Part shown: positions 36,814-45,562 of the stretch, piece after piece
How positions within the stretch are numbered: the first letter of the stretch is position 1
How the letters are laid out: each line of letters starts with the position of its first letter
NCBI GenBank assembly: GCA_040905865.1
Contig: JBBDQU010000066.1
Coordinates: 17,808-81,807 of the forward strand
Origin: Alphaproteobacteria bacterium
Lineage (GTDB): Bacteria > Pseudomonadota > Alphaproteobacteria > UBA8366 > GCA-2717185
DNA length: 64,000 nt
Direction: 5' to 3'
Program-made: the position numbers and the translations under genes
Notes under the pieces: generated by a model
Databases searched by the model: none
What the model was told of the DNA's origin: nothing
What the model saw: only the letters and a program-made list of their open reading frames with translations

Positions 36814-37782
36814 TCAGCCGCCGGCGACTCCCTGGGTGTTGACGAAGACGGCATAGAGCGACTGGCTGGCGGCCATGAACAGCCGGTTGCGGTGCAGGCC
36901 GCCGAAGCACACATTGGCGCAGCGTTCCGGCAGGGCGATGCGGCCGATCTTCGCCCCGTCCGGGGCAAAAACCAGCACACCGTCCCGTTCGGGGCTGCCC
37001 ATGCCCCAGCCGCACCACAGATTGCCGTCCATGTCGCAGCGCATGCCGTCGGGCGTGCCGCCGGGGCCGGCATCGATATGCACCCGCTTGCCGGATAGCG
37101 TCCTGCCGTCCGGCCCGACATCATAGGCGAGGATCTTGCGGGTCGGTTCGCCGCGCGATTCCACGATATGCAGGATCGATTCGTCGGGCGAAAAACACAA
37201 CCCGTTCGGGCCCAGCACGTCGTCGGCAACGATCATCGCCTGTCCCGTTTCGGTATCGAGCCGGTATACGGCCTGCCGGTTTTCCGATTCCGCCCTGTGG
37301 CCTTCGTAATTGCCCAGGATGCCGAAGACTGGGTCGGTGAACCAGACCGAGCCATCGGATTTCACCACCACGTCGTTCGGCGAATTCAGCGGCTTGCCCT
37401 GCCAGGAATCCATCAGCACGGAGATCGTGCCGTCATGTTCGGTGCGGACCATGCGGCGGCCGCCATGCTGGCAGGTGACCAGCCGGCCCTGCCGGTCGCG
37501 GGTGTTGCCGTTGGAAAAATCGGTCGGACGGCGGAACACGCTGACCGCGCCGGTTTCCTCCTCCCATTTCAGGATGCGGTTATTGGGAATATCGCTCCAC
37601 AGCAGGTAGCGGCCATCGCCAAACCAGACCGGACCTTCCGACCAGCGGCACCCCGTGTACAGCCGCTCCACCGGGGCGTTGAAGATGGCGTATTGCCGGA
37701 AGCGTTCGTCCAGGACCTCTATCGCGGGGTCCGGGTATCGCGGAAGGTCGCGCCAGCCCGCGCTGGGATTGGCGCCTGGCAT
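36814..37782 (-). CDS. SMP-30/gluconolactonase-family protein (downstream tandem copy)
   Basis: A 322-residue beta-propeller of the regucalcin/gluconolactonase family, with SEGPVWFGDGRYLLWSDIPNNRILKW, LNSPNDVVVKSDGSVWFTDP and GPNGLCFSPDESILHIVESRG carrying the metal-binding Glu, Asn and Asp positions. The start ATG shares bases with the stop of the upstream paralogue (ATGA). The two proteins have the same length and about 70 % identical residues by eye. Family members open sugar lactones; the substrate is not known. The neighbouring dehydrogenase and hydrolase fit sugar-acid use. Confidence 0.9.
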   Translation of the reverse strand: MPGANPSAGWRDLPRYPDPAIEVLDERFRQYAIFNAPVERLYTGCRWSEGPVWFGDGRYLLWSDIPNNRILKWEEETGAVSVFRRPTDFSNGNTRDRQGRLVTCQHGGRRMVRTEHDGTISVLMDSWQGKPLNSPNDVVVKSDGSVWFTDPVFGILGNYEGHRAESENRQAVYRLDTETGQAMIVADDVLGPNGLCFSPDESILHIVESRGEPTRKILAYDVGPDGRTLSGKRVHIDAGPGGTPDGMRCDMDGNLWCGWGMGSPERDGVLVFAPDGAKIGRIALPERCANVCFGGLHRNRLFMAASQSLYAVFVNTQGVAGG

Positions 37783-38750
37783 CAGCCGCCTTCCACGCCC
37801 TGCGTATTCACGTATACGGCATAGAGCGACCGGCTGGCCGCCATGAACAGCCGGTTGCGTTTCGCGCCACCGAAACAGACATTGGCGCAGCGTTCCGGCA
37901 GCGAGATATGGCCGATGGGGTCGCCGTCCGGCGCGAAGATTCGCACGCCGTCCTCTTCGGCGTTTCCCATACCCCAGCCGCACCACAGATTGCCGTCGAT
38001 GTCGCAGCGCATGCCGTCCGGCGTGCCGGTGCCGGCATTGATGAAGGTCCGCTTGTTGGCAATGGATTTGCCATCGACCGAAACGTCATACGCCAGCAGC
38101 TTTCGTGTCGGATTGCCGCGGGATTCGACTACGTAAAGGATGCTCTCATCGGGCGAAAAGCATAGCCCGTTCGGTCCGGCGATATCGTCCGCCAGAACAG
38201 TAACCGCACCGGTCTGCCCGTCGATCCGGTAAATCCGCTCCGGCAATTCCTGTTCGCCCTTGATCCCGGTGTAATTGCCGAGGATCCCGAAAGGCGGGTC
38301 GGTGAACCAGATCGATTCATCGGATTTGACCACGACATCGTTGGGGGAGTTCAGTTGCTTGCCCTCGAAACGGTCCATCAGTACCGTTATGGCGCCGTCG
38401 AATTCGGTGCGGGTAACCCGGCGGCCGCTGTGTTCGCAGGTGATCAGCCGACCCTGCCGGTCGCGCGTATGACCGTTGGCATGGCCGGCCGGCGACCGAT
38501 AGACGCTGACATGGCCGGATTCCTCGTCCCATTTCATGATCCGGTTATTGGGAATGTCGCTCCACAGCAGATGGCGGGCATCGCCGAACCAGACCGGGCC
38601 TTCGGAAAACCGGCCGCCGGTATGCAGCCGTTCCACAGCGGCGCTGAAGATCGTGTATTTGCGGAACCGCTCGTCGAGGACGATGATGGCGGGGTCGGGA
38701 TAGCGGGGAAATTCGCGCCACCCGGCGCTGAGGGGGGTGTCTGACGGCAT
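37782..38750 (-). CDS. SMP-30/gluconolactonase-family protein (upstream tandem copy)
   Basis: Also 322 residues, aligning end to end with its neighbour: SEGPVWFGDARHLLWSDIPNNR, LNSPNDVVVKSDESIWFTDPP, GPNGLCFSPDESILYVVESRG, GTPDGMRCDIDGNLWCGWG. It is the first gene of the pair and its stop overlaps the start of the second. Both keep the predicted metal ligands, so neither looks decayed. It resembles fungal and bacterial gluconolactonases. The pair probably arose by tandem duplication followed by divergence. Confidence 0.9.
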   Translation of the reverse strand: MPSDTPLSAGWREFPRYPDPAIIVLDERFRKYTIFSAAVERLHTGGRFSEGPVWFGDARHLLWSDIPNNRIMKWDEESGHVSVYRSPAGHANGHTRDRQGRLITCEHSGRRVTRTEFDGAITVLMDRFEGKQLNSPNDVVVKSDESIWFTDPPFGILGNYTGIKGEQELPERIYRIDGQTGAVTVLADDIAGPNGLCFSPDESILYVVESRGNPTRKLLAYDVSVDGKSIANKRTFINAGTGTPDGMRCDIDGNLWCGWGMGNAEEDGVRIFAPDGDPIGHISLPERCANVCFGGAKRNRLFMAASRSLYAVYVNTQGVEGG

Positions 38751-38886
38751 TTGAATTGTTTCCCGGGTTGATTGCAGAAGCGGTGCGTAGCCTATGCCGC
38801 AAAACCTTTGCGCGGCAAGTTATGGTGTTCCTGCGGGCGTATGCAGCGTACAAAACATCCGGGCAAACACATCAGGAGTACGCAGC

Positions 38887-39753
38887 ATGCCGCGCCACAT
38901 GCCGGACAAGGCTTACAGGAACACCAAATTTCTGGACAGCCGGGACGGGCGCGTCCTGCGCATCATCGCGGAATATCTGGAGCCGCAAAAACGGCTGCGC
39001 GAGGCGGGAATCGAGGACACTATCGTCTTTTTCGGATCGGCGCGCACACTGCCGCGCGAGATTGCAGAAGACAGGCTCGCGACGCTGAAATCCACGAAAG
39101 GCGCTGTCGCAGGGGAAATCAAATTAGCCGAACGGGCGGTGGAGATGTCCCGTTATTACGAGGCCGCGCGGGAGATGTCCTACCGCCTGACCAAATGGGC
39201 GGCCGCCCTGGCCAGCAGCGTGGGCATATCCGGACACCGGTTTTCGGTGGTGACCGGCGGCGGCCCCGGTATCATGGAAGCGGCCAACCGGGGCGCGGCG
39301 GAAGCGGGCGGACGCACAATTGGCATGAATATCTCGCTGCCCTTCGAGCAGTATCCCAACGACTATATTTCCGACGGCCTGGCGTTCGAGTTTCATTACT
39401 TCTTCATGCGCAAGTTCTGGCTGGTTTATATGGCGAAGGCTGTGATCGTGATGCCAGGAGGGTTCGGCACGCTGGACGAATTCATGGAAATCCTGACACT
39501 GGTACAGACCGGGAAGCTGCGCCGCAAATTGCCCCTGCTGTTGTTCGGTTCCGAATACTGGCGGAACATCATGCAACTGGAAAAAATGGCGGATTACGGT
39601 ACGATCAATTTCGAGGACCTGACGCTGTTTCATGTAACGGATTCAGTTGACGAGGCCTGCGACTGGCTGCAAAGCCAGCTTGCCGAATGGGCGGTGGATC
39701 ATCCGGGTGCGGGCCTGACCGACAATGTCGAGCATGTCGGCAAACTCGATTAG
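38887..39753 (+). CDS. LOG-family Rossmann-fold protein
   Basis: The 288-residue protein has the LOG signatures VTGGGPGIMEAANRGAAEAG near residue 120 and PGGFGTLDEFMEI near 190, with an FMRKFWL sequence in place of the usual R-K pair region. LOG enzymes release cytokinin bases or act as nucleotide 5'-monophosphate phosphoribohydrolases. This is the longer bacterial form with an N-terminal extension. ATG 38887 is preceded by CAGGAG. It lies divergent from the SMP-30 pair. Confidence 0.88.
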   Translation: MPRHMPDKAYRNTKFLDSRDGRVLRIIAEYLEPQKRLREAGIEDTIVFFGSARTLPREIAEDRLATLKSTKGAVAGEIKLAERAVEMSRYYEAAREMSYRLTKWAAALASSVGISGHRFSVVTGGGPGIMEAANRGAAEAGGRTIGMNISLPFEQYPNDYISDGLAFEFHYFFMRKFWLVYMAKAVIVMPGGFGTLDEFMEILTLVQTGKLRRKLPLLLFGSEYWRNIMQLEKMADYGTINFEDLTLFHVTDSVDEACDWLQSQLAEWAVDHPGAGLTDNVEHVGKLD

Positions 39754-39833
39754 CGCACAATTGACCATCTGGTTCGGCCGGGTGCACAGTTCCTGCAACT
39801 GGTAATGGAAAGCCTTGACGGGAGGAAAATGCG

Positions 39834-40685
39834 ATGGATACGGATACCCTGAATTTTACCATCCAGGACTACGAATATGTGCGCCATGGCGATCGCGGGC
39901 TGGCGTTGCGGCTATACCGCCCGGCGGGACCGGGACCGTTCCCTGTTGTGATCGACCTGCATGGCGGCGCCTGGACGAATGGCGACCTTTCGGAATGCAG
40001 GGATCGCGATGAAGTGCTGGTGAATGCCGGCCTCGCGGTCGCGGCGCTGGATTTCCGCCAAGCATCCGACGGCTATCCTACGTCGTCAGTTGACGTCAAC
40101 ACGGCCATCCGCTGGCTGAAGGCGCGTGCCGGCGAACTGAAGCTCGACCCGGACCGGGTTGGCATTACGGGGCAGTCCAGCGGCGGGCATCTGGCGATGC
40201 TGGCGGCGATGCGGCCGGCGGACCCGCGCTATTCGGCGATAGATATCGGCGTCGGCGGCGTGGACGCCCGGGTGCAGTGCGTCGGGATGACCTGGCCGGT
40301 GATCAACCCTATCTCCCGCTATAACCATGCGAAGCGCCAGCGGTCCGGCGCAAATCCGCCGGCCTGGGTCGGCGATATCCCCGAACGCCATGACGCCTAT
40401 TGGGGGACAGAAGCCAATATGGTCGAGGGAAACCCGATGCTGGCGCTGGAGCGGGGCGAGAAAGTGGAAACGCCACCGGCGATCTGGATCCAGGGGCGGC
40501 CCGACCCGGTGCATGATTACCGCGATCCCGACTCGCCGCTGGACCTCAACGAACCGGAACGGTTTGCGGCCAATTACCGCAAGGCGGGCGGGGAGATCGA
40601 GGTGCTGTACATCGAACAGGCGACGCGGTCGTCCAACACCTCATCTGACCCGCTGGCGGCGTTCTTCCGCCGGCACCTGTTCTAA
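39834..40685 (+). CDS. Alpha/beta hydrolase (esterase/lipase family)
   Basis: A 283-residue hydrolase with the oxyanion motif VIDLHGGAWTNGD near residue 45 and the nucleophile elbow GITGQSSGGHLAML near 116-120. The acid and the C-terminal histidine of the triad are less clear: the usual His region reads EQATRSSNTSSDP without an evident histidine, so catalysis needs testing. The start ATG has GGAGG upstream. The stop overlaps the end of the opposing dehydrogenase gene by four bases. Confidence 0.82.
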   Translation: MDTDTLNFTIQDYEYVRHGDRGLALRLYRPAGPGPFPVVIDLHGGAWTNGDLSECRDRDEVLVNAGLAVAALDFRQASDGYPTSSVDVNTAIRWLKARAGELKLDPDRVGITGQSSGGHLAMLAAMRPADPRYSAIDIGVGGVDARVQCVGMTWPVINPISRYNHAKRQRSGANPPAWVGDIPERHDAYWGTEANMVEGNPMLALERGEKVETPPAIWIQGRPDPVHDYRDPDSPLDLNEPERFAANYRKAGGEIEVLYIEQATRSSNTSSDPLAAFFRRHLF

Positions 40686-41599
40686 TCTTCGTCCCCCGGC
40701 AGGGTGAGGTTCGCGTTGCGGGCATAGATCTTGGCGACGGCCGAATCGTCCTCGCGCCCGAACCCCGCCCCGCTGGCGGCGACGAACTGCTGCAGGGCAG
40801 CGGCGGTAAGGGGCGCGGAAAATTTCGCCGCATGGGCGACGTTGCCGACGATGCCCAGATCCTTCACGAAGATGTCGACCGCCGAATGCGGCGTGTAGTC
40901 GCCGGCCACGATATGGGGCACCCGGTTTTCGAACATCCATGACGTACCGGCGCATTTCGAGATGACGTCCAGCACGGTCGCGGGCGCGATTCCCTGCGAC
41001 ATGCCGAATGTCACGGCTTCCGCCGCCGCCGCGATGTGAATTCCGGCGAGCATCTGGTTGACGACCTTCAGGGCGGAGCCGGTGCCGGCGTCGTCGCCAA
41101 GCCGGAACAGGGTTTCCGTGATGGCGTCCAGGGCCGGCGCGGCGCGGTCGAAGGCGCCGGGCGCGCCGGACGCCATCATGGACAGCCGTCCTTCGGCGGC
41201 GCGGACCGAGCCGCCGCTCATCGGCGCATCCAGATAGTCAATCCCCAGCGCCGCCAGCCGCGCCGACATGGCGCGCGCGAATTCCGGCGCAACGGTCGCG
41301 CAGGAAACGAAGACGGCGCCGTCCATCATGCTCTCGGCAATGCCGTTTTCTCCGAACAGCACGTCCTCGGTCTGCGCCGCGTTGACCACGACACAGATGA
41401 CGGAATCCGACTGTGCGATGGCATCGTTTCGGGATCCGGCAAGCGCGCCTTTCGCGCGCAGTGAAGCTTCGCGCGCCGGGTCGATATCGAATCCCCAGAC
41501 CCGCAGGCCCGCATTCAGCAGTGATTCAGCTATACCGTACCCCATTGACCCAAGGCCGATGACGACGGTGCTGTAATCGGATTGCGCGCTGGCATTCAT
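40682..41599 (-). CDS. L-threonate dehydrogenase-like / beta-hydroxyacid dehydrogenase
   Basis: The 305-residue enzyme has the NAD-binding start VIGLGSMGYGIAESLLNAG, the substrate motif DAPMSGGSVRAAEGRLSMMASG near residue 120, and the catalytic lysine in ALKVVNQMLAGIHIAAAAEA. The latter segment resembles LtnD (threonate dehydrogenase) more than 3-hydroxyisobutyrate dehydrogenase. ATG 41599 is chosen; a frame to 41719 has a poor extension. It could process the hydroxy acids released by the nearby lactonases. Confidence 0.83.
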   Translation of the reverse strand: MNASAQSDYSTVVIGLGSMGYGIAESLLNAGLRVWGFDIDPAREASLRAKGALAGSRNDAIAQSDSVICVVVNAAQTEDVLFGENGIAESMMDGAVFVSCATVAPEFARAMSARLAALGIDYLDAPMSGGSVRAAEGRLSMMASGAPGAFDRAAPALDAITETLFRLGDDAGTGSALKVVNQMLAGIHIAAAAEAVTFGMSQGIAPATVLDVISKCAGTSWMFENRVPHIVAGDYTPHSAVDIFVKDLGIVGNVAHAAKFSAPLTAAALQQFVAASGAGFGREDDSAVAKIYARNANLTLPGDED

Positions 41600-42219
41600 G
41601 TGACGATTCCTGTTCTGGTGCGGGCGGGTGCAGGGCCACATTATAACAGACCGCCGGAATTTTGCCGCGAGGGCAAATCCCGAGCCGAATAAATCGTTTT
41701 GCGACGACGATCCGCACAAGCCCTATCGCTCGGCAAAAGCAGGCGCCGGATTTCTTTACAAACATGTCAATGTTCCGAACTTCCTTAATTGCCTGATATT
41801 AATTGAACTTCCGGGACAAGGAGCGCCGCCGCGCGGGAATTCGCGTGACAGGTGTCGGAAAAATTTACAATCGGTTCTCAAACGGTGTGTTTCATTGTTT
41901 GCAGCATATTGAAAGAATTAAAAAAACCGGGTTGGCGCGTAAATTGCTTGTAACGTAGTCGGATGGGGTGAGTTGTGTGGGATCCGGCGTTAATTTTGCG
42001 ATAATCGTTTGTCCGGGGTTGTTGTGTCGACTCGCAGCTACTGCGGAGGATGGCGGCGCCATGTTGGATGGAGCCGGGATCGGGTCTTCAATTGACTTGT
42101 CTCCGCCATAATTTTCACGAAATGCCGCCCTTTTGTGCCGTCACGATCAATGCTGGGGTTAAGAGTCGCCAATAGAATGTCACCGATCACAGGACCGGCA
42201 CAGTGATAGAGTTTTCGCA
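41600..42219. other. 620-base intergenic region with a sigma-54 promoter candidate
   Basis: No convincing gene is seen. AT-rich parts at 41690-41950 contain a candidate sigma-54 promoter at 41932-41948. A two-frame start region at 42050-42110 (GGAGG followed by ATGs) has no family match and poor spacing. Between the promoter and the PAS gene lie about 270 bases, enough for a long leader or a small RNA. Confidence 0.5.
41932..41948 (+). promoter_or_regulatory. Sigma-54 (RpoN) promoter candidate
   Basis: TTGGCGCGTAAATTGCT keeps the invariant GG (41934-41935) and GC (41946-41947) exactly ten bases apart and matches TTGGCACG-N4-TTGCT with one difference. It points toward the PAS_5 gene at 42220, about 270 bases downstream. 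No enhancer-binding activator gene is in the window. Confidence 0.55.
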
Positions 42220-42813
42220 ATGATCCCGCGTATCATAAAAGATTTCAAGCGTTCCACGAACGAGCCGAAAAAAATTGACGTCTTGCCTGCGGACCTGCGT
42301 GCCGGGCTGCGCTACGGCAGGCAAAAGGCATTGTTTGCGTACTGGGAGAAAATCAAGGGAGCATACCCTATGCCTTCCCGGGCGGATTTCGATCCTGTGG
42401 ATATTCCAAAACTCCTGCCCTTTATCGGCCTGATCGATATTATTCAACCGGGCCCAATGTTTCGCTATCGCGTGGTCGGAACGGTAATGTCCGCGCGGTT
42501 CAGCCAGCCCCAGGATGGCCGGTTTGTTCAGGAGGCGACCACGCCGGACTACGGCGCCTATCTCGTGCGGGTCTACACTCTGCCCTACCGGCTGAAAACC
42601 CCGGTTCATATTACCGAGCGGACGGGCTTTTCAATGGGTTATGAGGAAATCTACTCGCGTCTGATGCTGCCGTTGGGCCGGGACCGGAAGACGCCGGATA
42701 TGATTCTGTGTTCCGCCCTCAGCGATAATGCGGATTATCCGGAACTGGACAACACGATGTTGGATCCGCGCAGTGTCGCGGCGCTGGAAGTGGTGGCGCT
42801 GAAAGTCGCCTGA
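42220..42813 (+). CDS. PAS_5-domain protein
   Basis: A 197-residue protein with no membrane segment. The stretch FAYWEKIKGAYPMPSRADFDPVDIPKLLPFIGLIDI, then FRYRVVGTVMSARF and ITERTGFSMGYEEIYSRLMLPLG, follows the PAS_5 (PF07310) pattern common in Rhodospirillales and other alphaproteobacteria. It is a single sensory-type domain with no output module. A related protein is at 50641. A sigma-54 promoter candidate lies upstream. Ligand and partner unknown. Confidence 0.8.
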   Translation: MIPRIIKDFKRSTNEPKKIDVLPADLRAGLRYGRQKALFAYWEKIKGAYPMPSRADFDPVDIPKLLPFIGLIDIIQPGPMFRYRVVGTVMSARFSQPQDGRFVQEATTPDYGAYLVRVYTLPYRLKTPVHITERTGFSMGYEEIYSRLMLPLGRDRKTPDMILCSALSDNADYPELDNTMLDPRSVAALEVVALKVA

Positions 42814-42822
42814 CGCTGCGTG

Positions 42823-42868
42823 TAATGTGAATCTGATTCATCTTATTGAAGATACCGAAATTTTACAG
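42823..42868. repeat. Dispersed palindromic repeat, half copy E
   Basis: TGTGAATCTGATTCATCTTATTGAAGATACC, followed by AAATTTTAC, matches the right half of the copy at 48308 (TGTGAATCTGATCTATCTTATTGAAGATGC, AAATTTTAC). The left half is missing. It begins about ten bases after the PAS_5 stop. Confidence 0.72.
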
Positions 42869-42870
42869 GG

Positions 42871-42918
42871 TTAGTGGGATCCTGTCGTGGTTCCATATGA
42901 ACCTGATGTGCTATGGTG
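42871..42918. repeat. Dispersed palindromic repeat, shortened copy F, within the 3' end of ilvA
   Basis: TAGTGGGATCCTGTCGTGGTT then ATGAACCTGATGTGCTATGG resembles copy A (AGGTCGTGGTT, GTGAATCTGACGTGCTCTAG) with the inner hairpin lost. Read on the minus strand it encodes the last 14 residues of IlvA and its TAA stop. Confidence 0.55.
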
Positions 42919-44427
42919 CAGGAACGCCCGGTAGACGGGGTTTTCGGTTTCCGGCCAGTGGCGATATCCCGTCGCGGTCAAAAATTTGCGGAATTCCGGC
43001 ATTTCCGACCGGGGCACCTGCAGGCCGCACAAGACCCGCCCGAAAGCGGCGCCGTGATTGCGGTAATGGAACAGGCTGATGTTCCAGCGCCCGCCCAGAT
43101 GGGTGAGGAAGTTCAGCAGGGCGCCGGGTCTTTCGGGAAACTGGAAACGGTACAGCACTTCGTTGTCCAGGCCGTTCGGGCTGCCGCCGATCATGTACCG
43201 GATATGCAGCTTGGCCGTATCATTATCGGTGAGGTCGACGACCGGATAGCCGCCCTTGTGCAGCGCTTCCAGAATGGCCGCCTTCTCGGTCTCGCCGCTG
43301 TTCAGGCGCACGCCGACAAATATCTGCGCCTCGGTCCGGTCGGCATAGCGGTAATTGAATTCGGTCACGGACCGTTTACCCAGAATGCTGCAGAATTTGC
43401 GGAAGCTGCCGGGCCGTTCCGGAATCGTCACGGCAAACAGGGATTCGCGGTTTTCACCCAGTTCGGCGCGTTCCGCGATATGGCGCAACCGATCGAAATT
43501 GACATTGGCGCCGCTGTTGATCGCGACAAGCGTCTTTCCCTTCAGCCCGTGTTCGGCTGCGTACTTCTTCAATCCCGCGGTGGCGAGCGCGCCTGCAGGT
43601 TCGGCAATGCTCCGGGTATCCTCGAACAGATCCTTGATCGCGGCGCAAATTTCATCGACGCCCGCCAGAACCATGCCGTCGACCAGCTTGCGGGCCATGC
43701 GGAAGGTTTCCTTGCCGACCTGCCGTACGGCAACGCCATCGGCGAAAATGCCGACTTCGTCCAGGACGACGCGACGGCCCTTTTCCAGCGACCGGGTCAT
43801 GGAGGCGGCGTCGACAGGTTCGACGCCGATGATTTTGATCTCTGGCCGCAGCGCCTTCACATAGGCGGCGATGCCGGCAATCAGGCCGCCGCCGCCGACG
43901 GGCACGAAAATAGCGTCGATGTCGCTGGTGCACTGGCGCAGGATTTCCATGCCGACGGTGCCTTGTCCTGCAATCACATGCGGATCGTCATAGGGGTGCA
44001 CGAAAGTCTGCCCCCTGGCCGCGGCGATTTCCAGTGAACGAAGATAGGCGTCCTGGTAGTCGTCGCCATGCAGCACGATGCGCGCTTTCAGTTTATCGAC
44101 CGCCTGCACCTTGATGTCCGGCGTTGTGCGCGGCATCACTATAGTTGCGGGGATGCCCAGTCGCTGCGCGGCCAGCGCCACCCCCTGCGCATGATTCCCC
44201 GCCGAGGCCGCGATGACGCCGGCTGTACGCTCCGCTGCCGTCAGGTTCATCATCTTGTTGTAGGCGCCGCGCAGCTTGAAGGAAAAAACCGGCTGCAGAT
44301 CCTCCCGCTTGACCAGTACCGTATTGCCCAGCCGCTGGGAAAGGGATCGCAACTCGTCCAGCGGCGTTTCCCGGGCCACGTCATAGACACGTGCGTTGAG
44401 GACGTCGTTCAGATATCGTTTTGGCAC
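42871..44427 (-). CDS. ilvA: Threonine ammonia-lyase, biosynthetic
   Basis: IlvA deaminates threonine to 2-oxobutanoate, the first step to isoleucine. The 518 residues have the PLP lysine in FSFKLRGAYNKM near residue 58, the SAGNHAQGVALAAQRLG loop, VGGGGLIAGIAAYVKAL, and two C-terminal ACT-like regulatory domains (near 330-410 and 425-500) that bind isoleucine or valine. Most IlvA proteins end near the second ACT domain. Here an extra tail HSTSGSYGTTTGSH follows and corresponds to repeat copy F, so it was probably added by the repeat. ilvE lies 32 kb away. Confidence 0.95.
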   Translation of the reverse strand: MPKRYLNDVLNARVYDVARETPLDELRSLSQRLGNTVLVKREDLQPVFSFKLRGAYNKMMNLTAAERTAGVIAASAGNHAQGVALAAQRLGIPATIVMPRTTPDIKVQAVDKLKARIVLHGDDYQDAYLRSLEIAAARGQTFVHPYDDPHVIAGQGTVGMEILRQCTSDIDAIFVPVGGGGLIAGIAAYVKALRPEIKIIGVEPVDAASMTRSLEKGRRVVLDEVGIFADGVAVRQVGKETFRMARKLVDGMVLAGVDEICAAIKDLFEDTRSIAEPAGALATAGLKKYAAEHGLKGKTLVAINSGANVNFDRLRHIAERAELGENRESLFAVTIPERPGSFRKFCSILGKRSVTEFNYRYADRTEAQIFVGVRLNSGETEKAAILEALHKGGYPVVDLTDNDTAKLHIRYMIGGSPNGLDNEVLYRFQFPERPGALLNFLTHLGGRWNISLFHYRNHGAAFGRVLCGLQVPRSEMPEFRKFLTATGYRHWPETENPVYRAFLHHSTSGSYGTTTGSH

Positions 44428-44590
44428 GGAACAGAATGCCTTTCATACTGCCGGATGATTGCACACTATTGGCGCGGACGGGCGAGCCATAATGGGTGAA
44501 GGCTGACTTATCAAGATTTGCATTCGATATTAGCCTGTCGCTTTGCGGTCCCGCATGGCGGGCACGTCATTCAGGAAGGGGAAACGGGGC

Positions 44591-45562
44591 ATGCCGATTC
44601 GCACCAAAGTTACCGAGATGCTCGGGATTAACCACCCGGTCCTGCTGGCGCCGATGGCCGGTGTTGCCGGCGGCGCACTTGCCGCGGCGGTCAGCAATGC
44701 CGGCGGGCTGGGCATTATCGGCGGCGGCTATGGCGACAGGGACTGGCTGACCCGGGAATTGGCGGCGGCCGGCAATGCGCCGGTGGGCGTCGGCTTCATC
44801 GGATGGTCGCTCGACAAACAGCCCGCACTGCTGGACCTGGCGCTGGACCACGCGCCCCGGGTGCTGTTCCTGTCGTTCGGTTCGTTCAGGGAATACGGCG
44901 CGAAAATCGCGCTATCGACGGCACGGATGATCGTGCAGGTACAGTCGGTCGCACAGGCGCGCGAAGCCGTGGCGGATGGCGCGGATATTGTCGTGGCGCA
45001 GGGAACCGAAGCCGGTGGACACGGCAGCAGCCGGGCGACCCTGCCGCTGGTGCCGGCGGTTATCGATGCGATCGGCGATGTGCCGGTCATCGCGGCAGGC
45101 GGGATCGCGGACGGCCGCGGGCTTGCGGCGGCGCTCATGCTTGGGGCTTCGGCCGTATTATGCGGCACCGCGTTCTTCGCCAGCCGGGAGGCCCTGTCGC
45201 ATCCCAATGCGAAGCAGGCAGCCGTTGCCGGGTCGGGGGATAATACGCAGCGCAGCGCGGTATTCGATATCGCGCGCGGCATCGACTGGCCGGCGCAGTG
45301 GAGCCTGCGAACCCTGCGCAACCGGTATTCGGAACAATGGGTGGACGATACCGAAACACTGCGGAAGCATGTGGCGCGGGAGAAAACGCGCTACGCGCAG
45401 GCGGCCGAGGAAGGCGATACCGATATTGCCGCGGTTATCGTGGGCGAAGGCGTCGATCTTGTCCGCGCCAGCGAACCGGCTGCGGAAATCGTCAGCCGAA
45501 TCGTATCCGATGCCGAACGACTGCTCGGCGATGCAGGACGTTTCCTGGCGCCACGTTCATGA
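44591..45562 (+). CDS. Nitronate monooxygenase-family protein
   Basis: The 323-residue FMN enzyme starts MPIRTKVTEMLGINHPVLLAPMAGVAGGALAAAVSNAGG. It has the catalytic-region motif AQGTEAGGHG (histidine of the class), VPVIAAGGIADGRG and LGASAVLCGTAF. Such enzymes oxidise nitroalkanes such as propionate 3-nitronate; some relatives are enoyl reductases. A FAD-binding oxidoreductase begins 100 bases downstream on the same strand. Confidence 0.88.
   Translation: MPIRTKVTEMLGINHPVLLAPMAGVAGGALAAAVSNAGGLGIIGGGYGDRDWLTRELAAAGNAPVGVGFIGWSLDKQPALLDLALDHAPRVLFLSFGSFREYGAKIALSTARMIVQVQSVAQAREAVADGADIVVAQGTEAGGHGSSRATLPLVPAVIDAIGDVPVIAAGGIADGRGLAAALMLGASAVLCGTAFFASREALSHPNAKQAAVAGSGDNTQRSAVFDIARGIDWPAQWSLRTLRNRYSEQWVDDTETLRKHVAREKTRYAQAAEEGDTDIAAVIVGEGVDLVRASEPAAEIVSRIVSDAERLLGDAGRFLAPRS

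Noticed and set aside
34946..41599. A defence system built around the low-GC methyltransferase and neighbours
   Set aside because: The neighbours are a rhodanese, a cupin and lactonases; no nuclease, helicase or toxin-antitoxin partner is present, and the methyltransferase lacks DNA methylase motifs.
42050..42175. A small gene after the sigma-54 promoter
   Set aside because: GGAGG touches the first ATG with no spacing, and the product has no pattern. The next ATG gives only 16 codons.
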